43,616 nucleotides of DNA, from assembly GCF_009914725.1 (NCBI RefSeq), contig NZ_JAAAWJ010000014.1:1-43616 (forward strand), read 5' to 3'. Of this stretch, positions 24,994 to 32,580 are shown piece after piece. The notes beneath the pieces were generated by a model. It was not told the origin of the DNA. It was given only the letters and a program-made list of their open reading frames with translations, and did no database searches. This DNA is from Methanogenium sp. MK-MG. Its GTDB lineage: Archaea; Halobacteriota; Methanomicrobia; Methanomicrobiales; Methanomicrobiaceae. The first letter of the stretch is position 1; each line of letters starts with the position of its first letter. Position numbers and translations under genes: made by a program.

Positions 24994-25416
24994 TTATACC
25001 GCACCCTCAATCAGAGTCCTGAGGTCCAGTGCATCCAGGCCGGTCATGGTACTGGTCTTCACTACCGCACACTCACAGGCCATCCCGGACTCTGCGATAC
25101 GAAGAAGAAAGACATTCCTTGAACGTGGAATACGCCGGTCTGACATGAGTGTCGCCTCTTTGAGTTCAATCTGAAAATCAACCACTTCTGTAATCGTATT
25201 AAGCAGGTCGGGGATGTAGTCAACCGCCACAAAGGTGACCTTCTTCTCCGCCACTGCTGCACTGAAATCAATCTGCACCATCTCCCCACCAGGTGTCCGC
25301 CCGGTCTCATGCATCCCATGCAGGGCAAGTATTGTGGACACCACATCAATGAACGGGCGCTGTATGGTAAAAACCAGATCGTTTCTCATCGGAAAACGAT
25401 GATATATTCTGCGCAT
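24994..25416 (-). CDS. conserved-looking hypothetical protein
   Basis: 140 residues (132 from the alternative ATG at 25389). I do not recognise a family. It is a soluble alpha/beta sequence with regular strands (MVQIDFSAAVAEKKVTFVAVDYIPDLLNTITEVVDFQIELKEATL) and two cysteines late in the chain. A TATA-like element (TTTTATTATGCATATAATC, about 25431-25449 on the minus strand) places the transcript start close to the ATG. It abuts the DUF2240 gene (stop TAA then GTG), so a shared role with DUF2240 is likely. Confidence 0.65.
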   Translation of the reverse strand: MRRIYHRFPMRNDLVFTIQRPFIDVVSTILALHGMHETGRTPGGEMVQIDFSAAVAEKKVTFVAVDYIPDLLNTITEVVDFQIELKEATLMSDRRIPRSRNVFLLRIAESGMACECAVVKTSTMTGLDALDLRTLIEGAV

Positions 25417-25475
25417 TACACCAGTCTTTAGATTATATGCATAATAAAAGCATACGCTCAGATGAGATGAACGAT

Positions 25476-25483
25476 AAAAAAAA
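25476..25483 (-). terminator. oligo-T terminator of S8e gene
   Basis: Run of eight T on the minus strand, 7 bases after the S8e stop. Confidence 0.5.
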
Positions 25484-25489
25484 TGATTG

Positions 25490-25864
25490 TTAGATAAGAA
25501 CAGCGTTGATGACGCCGTCCTGACCAGGCCTGCTTACGATACGTGCATCACCGATCTCAGTTTTGATGATGGCACCCTTCGTGAGAAGGTTTCGCCGCAC
25601 GAAGTTCGGGTTTGCCGTGTTTTTGTCAACGGTTTCGATTGCCATCCGGCGGATTTCACCGTTCTTCTGGTTTGCCACATTTGCGTACTGTGCACGCAGT
25701 ACCCGAATCTTCTGGTTTGCTCCCATTGTGCGGATAATTTTTGTGCGGTCCTCGCCGATATGCGAATCAGCAGGCGAACTGCCAATCTCGCTACTCCTCT
25801 TACCCCGTGCGAACCGGATTCTGCCACCGGTTTCTTTCCGAACTGATCTGCCATGCCACTGCAT
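25490..25864 (-). CDS. rps8e: 30S ribosomal protein S8e
   Basis: Small-subunit protein of 124 residues shared by archaea and eukaryotes. It begins MQWHGRSVRKETGGRIR and continues with KIIRTMGANQKIRVLRAQYANV and VRRNLLTKGAIIKTEIGDARIVSRPGQDGVINAVLI, all diagnostic. A GGTG site lies 7 bases before the ATG. The 96 bases to hypB contain two hairpins that may lie at the start of its leader. Confidence 0.97.
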   Translation of the reverse strand: MQWHGRSVRKETGGRIRFARGKRSSEIGSSPADSHIGEDRTKIIRTMGANQKIRVLRAQYANVANQKNGEIRRMAIETVDKNTANPNFVRRNLLTKGAIIKTEIGDARIVSRPGQDGVINAVLI

Positions 25865-25896
25865 TTAAAACACCTGAATTATATGAAATGTATTCG

Positions 25897-25914
25897 GAAG
25901 GGCGTAAGCCCTTC
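25897..25914. other. stem-loop upstream of S8e
   Basis: Perfect 7-base stem GAAGGGC/GCCCTTC with a 4-base loop. The loop is GTAA (GNRA type) when read on the plus strand and TTAC on the minus strand, the strand of S8e and hypB. Confidence 0.45.
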
Positions 25915-25930
25915 TCTGAAGTCTATAAAT

Positions 25931-25947
25931 ATAGCTCCTGTAGCTAT
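25931..25947. other. second stem-loop between hypB and S8e
   Basis: ATAGCT/AGCTAT stem with 5-base loop, 13 bases downstream of hypB on the minus strand. The AT-rich TATATTTATAG nearby may be the S8e TATA. Confidence 0.35.
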
Positions 25948-25960
25948 TTAATTCCACTGA

Positions 25961-26608
25961 TCATCTGAGGATCTCATCGAGAAGGGCTTCCATCCCGTCA
26001 CCTGTCTTCATATTGGTCAGGAATACCCGCATCTCCGGATTATACCGGTGAATGTCGGATTCCAGCCGGGCCACGTCACAGCCGACGTATTCTGCCAGAT
26101 CCACCTTGTTGATGACAGCCATTGTACTCTCACGGAACATCATCGGGTGCTTGTTTGCAACATCATCACCCTCAGTGGTGGAGACCACGACAATACGCTT
26201 CTCTGCGCCGAGGGCAAAATCAGTCGGGCAGACCATGTTTCCTACATTTTCTATGAAGAGAATGTCAATCTCGTCTAAGGGAAGGTGCCCAATGGCATGT
26301 CCCACAAGGTGGGCATCCAGATGGCACTCCTTGCCGGTATTTGCGTTCACCGCAGGAGCGCCGGTCGCAACAATCCGCTGGAAGTCGTCATCCCCATAGA
26401 CATCACCTGCGATGGCCCCTGCATTCAGCCCGCGTTCCTTCAGCATAGGCACCAGCCGTTCCACAAGCGAAGTCTTTCCAGAGCCAATGGCACCGAGAAG
26501 GTCAAAGGCACGGATGCCTGCTGCGGCAAGTGTGTCATGATTCTTCGCAGCAAGGCGGTTGTTTGCTTCAAAGATGTCCTTTTCGATACTGACGTCAATG
26601 TGGTGCAT
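25961..26608 (-). CDS. hypB: hydrogenase nickel incorporation GTPase HypB
   Basis: GTPase that delivers nickel to [NiFe] hydrogenases during maturation. 215 residues. Walker A is GAIGSGKT (39-46), followed by AGDVYGDDDFQRI, KECHLDAHLVGHA (metal-binding Cys-His), FIENVGNMVCP and NKVD. There is no long N-terminal histidine stretch, only MHH, as is usual in methanogens. It has a probable leaderless start, divergent from srp19 with a shared TATA. No other hyp gene is in the window. Confidence 0.96.
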   Translation of the reverse strand: MHHIDVSIEKDIFEANNRLAAKNHDTLAAAGIRAFDLLGAIGSGKTSLVERLVPMLKERGLNAGAIAGDVYGDDDFQRIVATGAPAVNANTGKECHLDAHLVGHAIGHLPLDEIDILFIENVGNMVCPTDFALGAEKRIVVVSTTEGDDVANKHPMMFRESTMAVINKVDLAEYVGCDVARLESDIHRYNPEMRVFLTNMKTGDGMEALLDEILR

Positions 26609-26630
26609 ACGTATAGGTTTGGCAAAGTAT

Positions 26631-26644
26631 CGTTTAATACCTTC
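26631..26644. promoter_or_regulatory. shared TATA for divergent hypB and srp19
   Basis: CGTTTAATACC is the only AT-rich element that fits in the 55-base gap. Its centre (about 26637) is 29 bases from the hypB ATG and 27 bases from the srp19 ATG. One element can therefore place both transcripts at leaderless starts. Confidence 0.55.
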
Positions 26645-26663
26645 ACACAGACATATCTAATGT

Positions 26664-26927
26664 ATGAATCCTGAGCGGACACTTTATCCATGTTACTTTG
26701 ACAGTGCCCTCACCCGCAGCCAGGGGCGCCGGGTAGCCCATGAAATGGCACGGGAGACCCCCCAAATCAGGGCAATCCACAAGGCTGCCAAGAAGGCAGG
26801 CCTCTCTGCACGGATTGAGGAAGGAGCCTCCCATCCTGCGTACTGGTGGAAACAGGACGGCAGAGTCATTGTCGGGTGGAAAGGGAGCAAGGAAGAACTG
26901 ATGAAAAAAATCGCACAGAAACTCTAA
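26664..26927 (+). CDS. srp19: signal recognition particle 19 kDa protein
   Basis: 87-residue SRP19, which binds 7S RNA and allows SRP54 to assemble. It contains TLYPCYFDSALTRSQGRRVAHEMARE and the tail YWWKQDGRVIVGWKGSKEELMKKIAQKL, typical of the archaeal protein. Predicted leaderless. The PHP gene follows after 15 bases. Confidence 0.95.
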   Translation: MNPERTLYPCYFDSALTRSQGRRVAHEMARETPQIRAIHKAAKKAGLSARIEEGASHPAYWWKQDGRVIVGWKGSKEELMKKIAQKL

Positions 26928-26942
26928 AAACAGGAGTGCAAC

Positions 26943-27581
26943 ATGTACGATCTCCACACCCACACCATCTTCTCTGACGGCGAACTGCTCCCGGCCGAGC
27001 TGATCCGCCGGATGGCAGTGCTGGGATACCAGACGATCGGCATCACGGATCACGCCGACCGCTCGAATACCACCTCCCTTGTCCGCACCCTTGACCCGAT
27101 GCGCGAGACCGCCCGGGCACATGGAATCCGTCTCCTCGTCGGCGTTGAAATAACCCACGTACCACCGGTGGAAATTCCACTCCTTGCCCATGAGGCACGG
27201 GATGCCGGGGCCGACATCATCATTGTGCACGGCGAGACAACCACAGAACCCGTGGCACCGGGGACCAATGCCGCAGCCTGTGCCTGCGCTGATGTTGACA
27301 TACTGGCTCATCCCGGCCTCATATCATTAGCAGACGCCCAAATGGCCCGTGAAAACCGGGTAGCACTTGAGATCACAGCGAGGGGCGGACATAACCGGAC
27401 AAACGGTCATGTGGTTTGCGTGGCGAGAGAAGAGAGATGCCTGCTTGCAGTCAATTCGGATACCCACGCACCGTCTGACCTGATGGGAATGACAGAGCGG
27501 ATGCAGGTTGCACGCGGCGCGGGCCTCACTGAAGCGGAGAGCCACTCAGTTCTCTCCGGAAAGAACCTTCCCTTCCTTTAG
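26943..27581 (+). CDS. PHP-domain phosphoesterase (histidinol-phosphatase-like)
   Basis: 212-residue metal-dependent phosphoesterase of the PHP superfamily. Metal ligands are seen in DLHTHTIFSDG (residues 3-13), ITDHAD, GVEITH, HGE, LAHPG and NSDTH. The family includes histidinol-phosphate phosphatase and other sugar or nucleotide phosphatases. Substrate cannot be set from sequence. The pairing with srp19 (15-base gap) suggests one transcript. Confidence 0.88.
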   Translation: MYDLHTHTIFSDGELLPAELIRRMAVLGYQTIGITDHADRSNTTSLVRTLDPMRETARAHGIRLLVGVEITHVPPVEIPLLAHEARDAGADIIIVHGETTTEPVAPGTNAAACACADVDILAHPGLISLADAQMARENRVALEITARGGHNRTNGHVVCVAREERCLLAVNSDTHAPSDLMGMTERMQVARGAGLTEAESHSVLSGKNLPFL

Positions 27582-27741
27582 AAAAAGCGCGCATACGGGA
27601 TTCCTGCCCGGTGACCGGTGCATCTGGATAAAACACAAGAGCCATATACCGGGTATTTGCATGCGAAATACCATGCATCACCCCCAAAACAAATCGTCTC
27701 GATATATAACGCTTATGCCAATCTTTAAATAAAATAGGCAT

Positions 27742-27789
27742 CAATTTATAATAGTTACGAACCCACAGGGTGCCGGATTTTTGGAAGGT
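27742..27789 (+). promoter_or_regulatory. promoter and ribosome site of gar1-tfb
   Basis: TATA-like CAATTTATAATA (27742-27753) with ribosome site GGAAGGT (27783-27789), 8 bases before the gar1 ATG. A second AT-rich block at 27699-27732 could be an alternative promoter. The rest of the 216-base gap holds nothing I recognise. Confidence 0.5.
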
Positions 27790-27797
27790 ATTATATC

Positions 27798-28028
27798 ATG
27801 AAGGTCGTAGGTCAGGTTCAGAATATTTGTGGCAAAAACTGTGCCGTCATCACAATCGACGCAGGACAGTTACCACGCCTCCACAGTGAGGTTGTTGACC
27901 GGCGAAAAAAACCTGTCGGAAAACTGGTAGAAGTGTTCGGCAATATCAGAACACCGTATGCCCTTGTTGTCTGCAAAGGTCAGTGCGAATGCAGCGTGGG
28001 TGACGAATTGTATACAGAAATAGGATGA
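27798..28028 (+). CDS. gar1: H/ACA ribonucleoprotein component Gar1
   Basis: 76-residue Gar1, a small beta-barrel subunit of the H/ACA pseudouridylation complex with Cbf5, Nop10 and L7Ae. Recognised from KVVGQVQNICGKNCAVI, then GKLVEVFGNIRTPYALVV, which form the barrel core. It is followed after 6 bases by tfb, a neighbour arrangement common in archaea. Confidence 0.9.
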   Translation: MKVVGQVQNICGKNCAVITIDAGQLPRLHSEVVDRRKKPVGKLVEVFGNIRTPYALVVCKGQCECSVGDELYTEIG

Positions 28029-28034
28029 TGAATC

Positions 28035-29045
28035 ATGCAGGAAATTGAAAAATTAAAACAACTCCAGTCCCAGCGGGAAACACTCAGAAAACGGACCACA
28101 GAAGCGCAGGAGGCAGTCAAAGCACGGACGGAAGAGTCGACCAAAACCGTCTGTCCCGAGTGCGGCAGCCGCCAGCTGATACAGGACAACGAACGAGCAG
28201 AACTGGTATGCCAGAACTGTGGACTTGTCCTTGATGATGAAGTCATTGACCGCGGCCCCGAATGGCGTGCATTCGACCATGACCAGCGGATGAAGCGGTC
28301 ACGTGTCGGTGCACCGATGACCTTTACCATTCACGACAAAGGTCTCTCCACGATGATTGACTGGCGGAACCGTGACTCATACGGCCGTGCCATCTCATCA
28401 AAGAACCGTGCACAGCTCTACCGGCTGCGCAAATGGCAGCGGCGTATCCGTGTCTCAAACGCAACAGAGAGAAACCTTGCGTTCGCACTCTCTGAACTGG
28501 ACCGGATGGCATCGGCTCTTGGTCTGCCGCGAAACGTCCGTGAGACAGCAGCGGTCGTCTACCGTGACGCAGTCGACAAGAACCTTATCCGTGGCAGGTC
28601 CATTGAAGGAGTCGCTGCAGCTGCCCTCTACGCAGCATGCCGCCAGTGCAATGTGCCGCGTACCCTTGACGAGATTGCAGAAGTGTCCCGTGTCTCAAGA
28701 AAAGAGATCGGCAGGACCTACCGGTTCATCTCACGTGAACTCGGGTTAAAACTGCTCCCCACCTCACCGATTGACTATGTCCCGCGGTTCTGCTCCGGCC
28801 TGAACCTGAAAGGAGAGGTTCAGTCGCGTGCGGTTGAAATTCTCCGGCAGGCAGGCGAGCGTGAACTCACGAGCGGACGGGGCCCGACCGGTGTCGCCGC
28901 AGCTGCCATCTACATTTCCTCCATTCTGGGCGGCGAACGCCGGACCCAGCGTGAAGTGGCTGAGGTGGCGGGGGTCACTGAAGTGACCATCCGTAACCGC
29001 TACAAGGAACTTGCAGAGAAGCTCGACATCGAGATTATCCTGTAG
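28035..29045 (+). CDS. tfb: transcription initiation factor TFB
   Basis: Archaeal TFIIB homologue that bridges TBP at the TATA box and RNA polymerase. 336 residues. A charged N-terminal helix (1-38) precedes the zinc ribbon (C40xxC43, C59xxC62), the B-finger/linker (PEWRAFD) and two cyclin folds (about 140-330, with the repeats [15 protein letters not shown] and [23 protein letters not shown]). Co-transcribed with gar1. It ends 47 bases before tRNA-Ala. Confidence 0.97.
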   Translation: MQEIEKLKQLQSQRETLRKRTTEAQEAVKARTEESTKTVCPECGSRQLIQDNERAELVCQNCGLVLDDEVIDRGPEWRAFDHDQRMKRSRVGAPMTFTIHDKGLSTMIDWRNRDSYGRAISSKNRAQLYRLRKWQRRIRVSNATERNLAFALSELDRMASALGLPRNVRETAAVVYRDAVDKNLIRGRSIEGVAAAALYAACRQCNVPRTLDEIAEVSRVSRKEIGRTYRFISRELGLKLLPTSPIDYVPRFCSGLNLKGEVQSRAVEILRQAGERELTSGRGPTGVAAAAIYISSILGGERRTQREVAEVAGVTEVTIRNRYKELAEKLDIEIIL

Positions 29046-29092
29046 AAACTGATAATCACCCCCACCAATATTATTTTGGAATAATTCAGAAC

Positions 29093-29164
29093 GGGCCTGT
29101 AGATCAGGGGTAGATCGCTACGTTCGCAACGTAGAGGCCGCGGGTTCAAATCCCGCCAGGTCCA
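29093..29164 (+). tRNA. tRNA-Ala (CGC)
   Basis: 72-base cloverleaf. Acceptor GGGCCTG pairs with CAGGTCC, which contains the G3-U70 pair that specifies alanine. Discriminator A. The anticodon stem CTACG/CGTAG holds loop TTCGCAA with anticodon CGC. The T arm has GGTTCAAAT. No encoded CCA. A truncated transporter gene starts right after it. Confidence 0.96.
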
Positions 29165-29175
29165 TTGTTTTTCTG

Positions 29176-29751
29176 TTGCCATTTTTTGCAGCAGAGATAT
29201 TTTCACTGGTCGCAACGGTTGTCTACCTCCCCCTGGTGATACCCTTTGTTCTGCCGGGAGTGGCCGTTGACCCCGGTGCCACAGCATTCTCGCTGATTGT
29301 CTTTATGCTCATCCCGCTCATCATCTGCCTCGGCATCCGGGCCCGCTTTGAATCGTTTGCAAAAAAAGCGGTTCCTGTGGCGGACGCCATCACAAATCTC
29401 AGCATCGTGGCCATCTCCCTCATCTTCGGGATTGCCTTCCTCGCACGGCTGGGCGACTTCTTTTCCATGTTCACCGGCACCGGCGGGGCCGTTGTCGCCG
29501 TCATCTTTATTCTCGGCGCCTGGGCCATCGGATACGCCACCGGCGGACCTCTGCAGGAGACACAGACGGTCCTCGGCTTTGGCACCGGGTTCAGGAATAT
29601 ATCGGCGGCCCTTCTGGTGGTCACCACAAACTTCACCAAACCCGCCATCATTCTCATGGTGCTTGCGATCACGATCTTCGGCGTGATCATCATTGGCATC
29701 ATGGTGGGAGCAGACTATCGCAGGCATCTCCGGGAAGATGCGGCCGGATAA
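29176..29751 (+). pseudogene. bile acid:sodium symporter (BASS) family protein, C-terminal half only
   Basis: 191 codons encode about five or six membrane helices that match the second half of a BASS transporter. GFGTGFRNISAALLVVTT corresponds to the family motif near helix 9, preceded by FMLIPLIICLGIRARFESF. A full protein has about 300 residues and ten helices, so the first half is missing. The only start is a TTG 12 bases after tRNA-Ala, without ribosome site. The frame stays open backward through the tRNA, so no other start exists. It is most likely a remnant cut off at the tRNA 3' end. A functional half-length protein is possible but less likely. Confidence 0.6.
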
Positions 29752-29836
29752 AAGAAGCGATGAATATCACAAAAATGAGCAGTTTCGGGTTTTTTACTGG
29801 AGATGGGTTTTTCTGAGAAGGTTCTGTTTTTTTGCC

Positions 29837-30700
29837 TCATTCCCAGTAATGCGAATACCCCGCCTTCTCCAGCGCCACACCGTCGAGGAAAACCCCTGCA
29901 CCGGTCACGACCCGGCCGATGCATATCGCATCCACCCCTGCAACCGGGAACACCGCCGCCGGGCAGGTGAACAAGAGGCCGAAGTCGCCGCCTCCGAAGA
30001 GGGCGTAGCGGGCCGCATCCTCAGCCGGCACACCCTCCGGGCGGGGAATCACCGCCTCTCTCACATCCAGCCTTACCCCGGATGCCTCGGCAAGGTCGTG
30101 CAGTGATATGGAGAGCCCGTCAGAGACATCCATCATAGAGGTTGCCCCGGCACGCCCGAGGGCCTGCCCCTCAAAGACACCCGGCCGGGGCACAACGAGT
30201 GCCTTCCAGTGCTCCACATACCCGTCCAGCCCTGCCTGTGCCCGGCCGGGTACGCCAGTCACTGCCACGATATCTCCGGGCTGTGCCCCACGCCGCCTCA
30301 CCAGACATGCGGGCGAAACCCGGCCAAGGCCGGTTGAGACCAGCGTACACTCGGTATGGGCATCCATGTCACCGCCCATCAGCCGGCAGCCGTATGCACG
30401 GCAGCACTCGTCAGCACCGCGGATGATCTCTTCCACGCGGTCGGCACGGTCCACACCTGCTGCAAGCAAAAGAGCTATGGGCAGAGCCCCCATCGACGCC
30501 ACATCAGAGAGGGTCACCGCAGCAGCCATCCAGCCGCATTCAAAATCAGTCATCCCTGCCGGAAAATCGGTCGTCTCATGGAGCATGTCGGTCGACATCA
30601 CGAGGTAGTTGTCACCGTCGTCGATGACCGCACAGTCGTCATCTGTCGCCGCAGTCCCGATGATCGCACGAATCGCCTTGACGAGGGCCCGGTCATCCAT
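29837..30700 (-). CDS. thiL: thiamine-monophosphate kinase
   Basis: ATP-dependent enzyme that makes thiamine diphosphate from thiamine phosphate, of the PurM/ThiL fold. 287 residues, slightly short at the N terminus, where the usual GEFGLI segment is absent. It has DDDCAVI, VMSTDMLHETTDF, AAVTLSDVASMGA, GGDMD, GDIVAVTGVPG, MMDVSDGLSISLHDLAEASG and FGGGDFGLLFT. It lies downstream of rio2 on the same strand (66-base gap). Confidence 0.93.
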   Translation of the reverse strand: MDDRALVKAIRAIIGTAATDDDCAVIDDGDNYLVMSTDMLHETTDFPAGMTDFECGWMAAAVTLSDVASMGALPIALLLAAGVDRADRVEEIIRGADECCRAYGCRLMGGDMDAHTECTLVSTGLGRVSPACLVRRRGAQPGDIVAVTGVPGRAQAGLDGYVEHWKALVVPRPGVFEGQALGRAGATSMMDVSDGLSISLHDLAEASGVRLDVREAVIPRPEGVPAEDAARYALFGGGDFGLLFTCPAAVFPVAGVDAICIGRVVTGAGVFLDGVALEKAGYSHYWE

Positions 30701-30766
30701 CCCGCTTCACCCCGGATGCCCCACGTTCCCGCCCGTCTTCACGGATTACACCGAGACCAAAGACCT

Positions 30767-31624
30767 TCACCCGACCACCTGCGCAAGTGTCTCTTCCACC
30801 GGCGCACCGACCCGGTACTTCCGGGTAAAGTAGGTACAAAGATTTTTGATGTCACGCTGCAGGATCTCTGCTGCTGCCGGGTGGGAGGGGTCGACCCATT
30901 GCGGCCAGTCAATCAGCCAGAGATCCTTCCCGTCCACCATGACATTGAATTCCGAGAGATCGCCGTGAATATAGCCGAGATGGTAGGCCCTGGATACGTT
31001 CTCCACCACTTCTGCAAAGACATCGTCCGGATTCTCCAGGGTCGCCTGAGCAATAGGCACCCCGTGGATGAACGTCATCACGACGAGATTGCGGTTGATG
31101 TCCACCGGCACCGGCACAGATACCTCTGCGTGCAGGGCAAAAAGAGCGTCATACTCCTGCCGGGCCGAGAAACTTGAGGCAAATATCCACGGAAAATGCT
31201 TGTACTGCGGCATATAGCTCCGTGACCGGCGAACCGTCTGGAACGACTGCTGACCAATCCGGTGAAATTTCAGGGCAACGACTCCCATACCCATCGCCTC
31301 GTAAACCGCCGCCTCCTTCCCGACGCCGAGGAGACATCCGAGGGAGGTGACAGAGCCTTTGCGCACCGCACCGTGCAGGGCGAGGGCATCAAACCCGGTG
31401 AAGACCATCTGGTATCCCTTATAGGGAACCGAACTGCTCTTCACCATGTTCCGTCCCATCAGGTGTCCAAGGCGGTAATTCATTTCAGACTCAGAGAGCT
31501 TCGTCTGGTGACGGAGCACATCCTCCGGAACCCAGCGGTAGCGTTTCATCAGGTGTTCCAAGGCAAGCAGGATCTTTATCTCGAAGCGGTGAAGGTCACG
31601 CACATCATCAGCACAGAGCGACAT
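30767..31624 (-). CDS. rio2: RIO2 family serine kinase/ATPase
   Basis: Atypical kinase that acts in late small-subunit maturation. 285 residues. An N-terminal winged helix typical of RIO2 (DLHRFEIKILLALEHLMKRYRWVP) precedes the kinase core: LLGVGKEAAVYEAM (P-loop equivalent), VALKFHRIG, YIHGDLSEFNV (catalytic loop) and LIDWPQW (metal loop). I prefer the ATG at 31624 (MSLCADD); an ATG at 31639 adds five residues. GATATATC at 31654-31661 is the likely TATA, about 33 bases away. Confidence 0.94.
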   Translation of the reverse strand: MSLCADDVRDLHRFEIKILLALEHLMKRYRWVPEDVLRHQTKLSESEMNYRLGHLMGRNMVKSSSVPYKGYQMVFTGFDALALHGAVRKGSVTSLGCLLGVGKEAAVYEAMGMGVVALKFHRIGQQSFQTVRRSRSYMPQYKHFPWIFASSFSARQEYDALFALHAEVSVPVPVDINRNLVVMTFIHGVPIAQATLENPDDVFAEVVENVSRAYHLGYIHGDLSEFNVMVDGKDLWLIDWPQWVDPSHPAAAEILQRDIKNLCTYFTRKYRVGAPVEETLAQVVG

Positions 31625-31653
31625 TATTGTAGTATGCATTTAACATGAGAGAT

Positions 31654-31661
31654 GATATATC
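31654..31661. promoter_or_regulatory. palindromic TATA GATATATC between rio2 and ttuA/ncs6
   Basis: Self-complementary AT element in the 53-base gap between divergent starts. It is well placed for rio2 (about 33 bases). The sulfurtransferase gene may use this element or a second one at 31638-31646. Confidence 0.4.
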
Positions 31662-31677
31662 TTTGATTGATACCCCC

Positions 31678-32580
31678 ATGAACTGTTCAAAATGCCGCCG
31701 GGAGGCGATCATCCACCAGCGGTACTCAGGAATGCACCTATGCAGCGAGCACTTCACCGATAGCGTGGAGTCACGTGTGAAACGGGAGATACGTAAACAC
31801 CACTGGGTAGAACACGGCGATACGATAGGCGTTGCCCTCTCCGGCGGAAAGGATTCCACATCTCTGCTGCATTTTCTCATTAAAACCTTTGGCCACCGCC
31901 CGGATATCTCCATACACGCGATCACCATTGACGAAGGCATCGCAGGATACCGTGACCTATCTGAGACAGAAACAATCACCCAACACTATGGGGTGCCCTG
32001 GCATACGGCATCCTTTGCCGAAGAGTATGGCATCACCCTGGACGGGATTGTAGCGGGCCAGAAGGATGACCGGCGGTCCTGTTCATTCTGCGGGGTGCTG
32101 CGCCGCCGGCTGGTAAACCGCATTGCACGGGAGGCCGGGTGCACGAAACTCGCATTCGGGTTCAACCTGGACGACGAGGCACAGTCAGTGATGATGAACG
32201 TCCTCCGGGGGGACACCGAACGCCTGACGATGACGCAGCGGGAAAATCCGGGAATGATCCCGCGGATACGCCCCTTTGCCGTGATCCCTGAACGGGAGGT
32301 CGCACTCTACGCCCACCTGCATGTAGGATCGCTTGCCGACCACGGCTGCCCATATGCCCACAATGCCCTCCGCGGTGATGTCAGGCGACTCTTAAACGAC
32401 TACACCTGGCAGCACCCGGCCACCAAATTCGCGATCCGGGCCCTGGGAGAAGAACTGCAGGGACGCAGCACCGGTCCTGCCATCACCCCTGAAGTCTGCC
32501 CTGAATGCGGCGAACCGGCATTCGGCAGGTGCCGGACCTGTGCGGTCCTCAGTGAAGTGAAACAGGACAGGAAACGATGA
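31678..32580 (+). CDS. tRNA 2-thiolation protein, TtuA/Ncs6 family
   Basis: ATP-pyrophosphatase that adenylates a tRNA uridine for 2-thiolation. 300 residues. The N-terminal zinc ribbon is C3xxC6...C22xxH25, the PP-loop is SGGKDS (55-60), a catalytic CSFC is in the middle, and a C-terminal CPECG...CRTC zinc site is present. This is the TtuA/Ncs6 layout. Whether it modifies U54 or U34 cannot be told here. The ATG at 31678 is chosen because all homologues begin at the zinc finger; the earlier ATG at 31645 would overlap promoter DNA. The stop overlaps the next gene's start (ATGA). Confidence 0.9.
   Translation: MNCSKCRREAIIHQRYSGMHLCSEHFTDSVESRVKREIRKHHWVEHGDTIGVALSGGKDSTSLLHFLIKTFGHRPDISIHAITIDEGIAGYRDLSETETITQHYGVPWHTASFAEEYGITLDGIVAGQKDDRRSCSFCGVLRRRLVNRIAREAGCTKLAFGFNLDDEAQSVMMNVLRGDTERLTMTQRENPGMIPRIRPFAVIPEREVALYAHLHVGSLADHGCPYAHNALRGDVRRLLNDYTWQHPATKFAIRALGEELQGRSTGPAITPEVCPECGEPAFGRCRTCAVLSEVKQDRKR

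Noticed and set aside
29093-29164. tRNA-Ala as an integration site of a mobile element
   Set aside because: No integrase, no duplicated tRNA 3' end and no phage-like genes are in the window. Only the truncated transporter hints at past recombination.
30356-31177. Open frame of 273 codons opposite thiL and rio2
   Set aside because: It crosses two well-supported genes on the other strand and its translation resembles no protein.
31645-31677. Upstream ATG as start of the TtuA/Ncs6 gene
   Set aside because: It would add eleven residues before the conserved zinc finger and begin inside the shared promoter.
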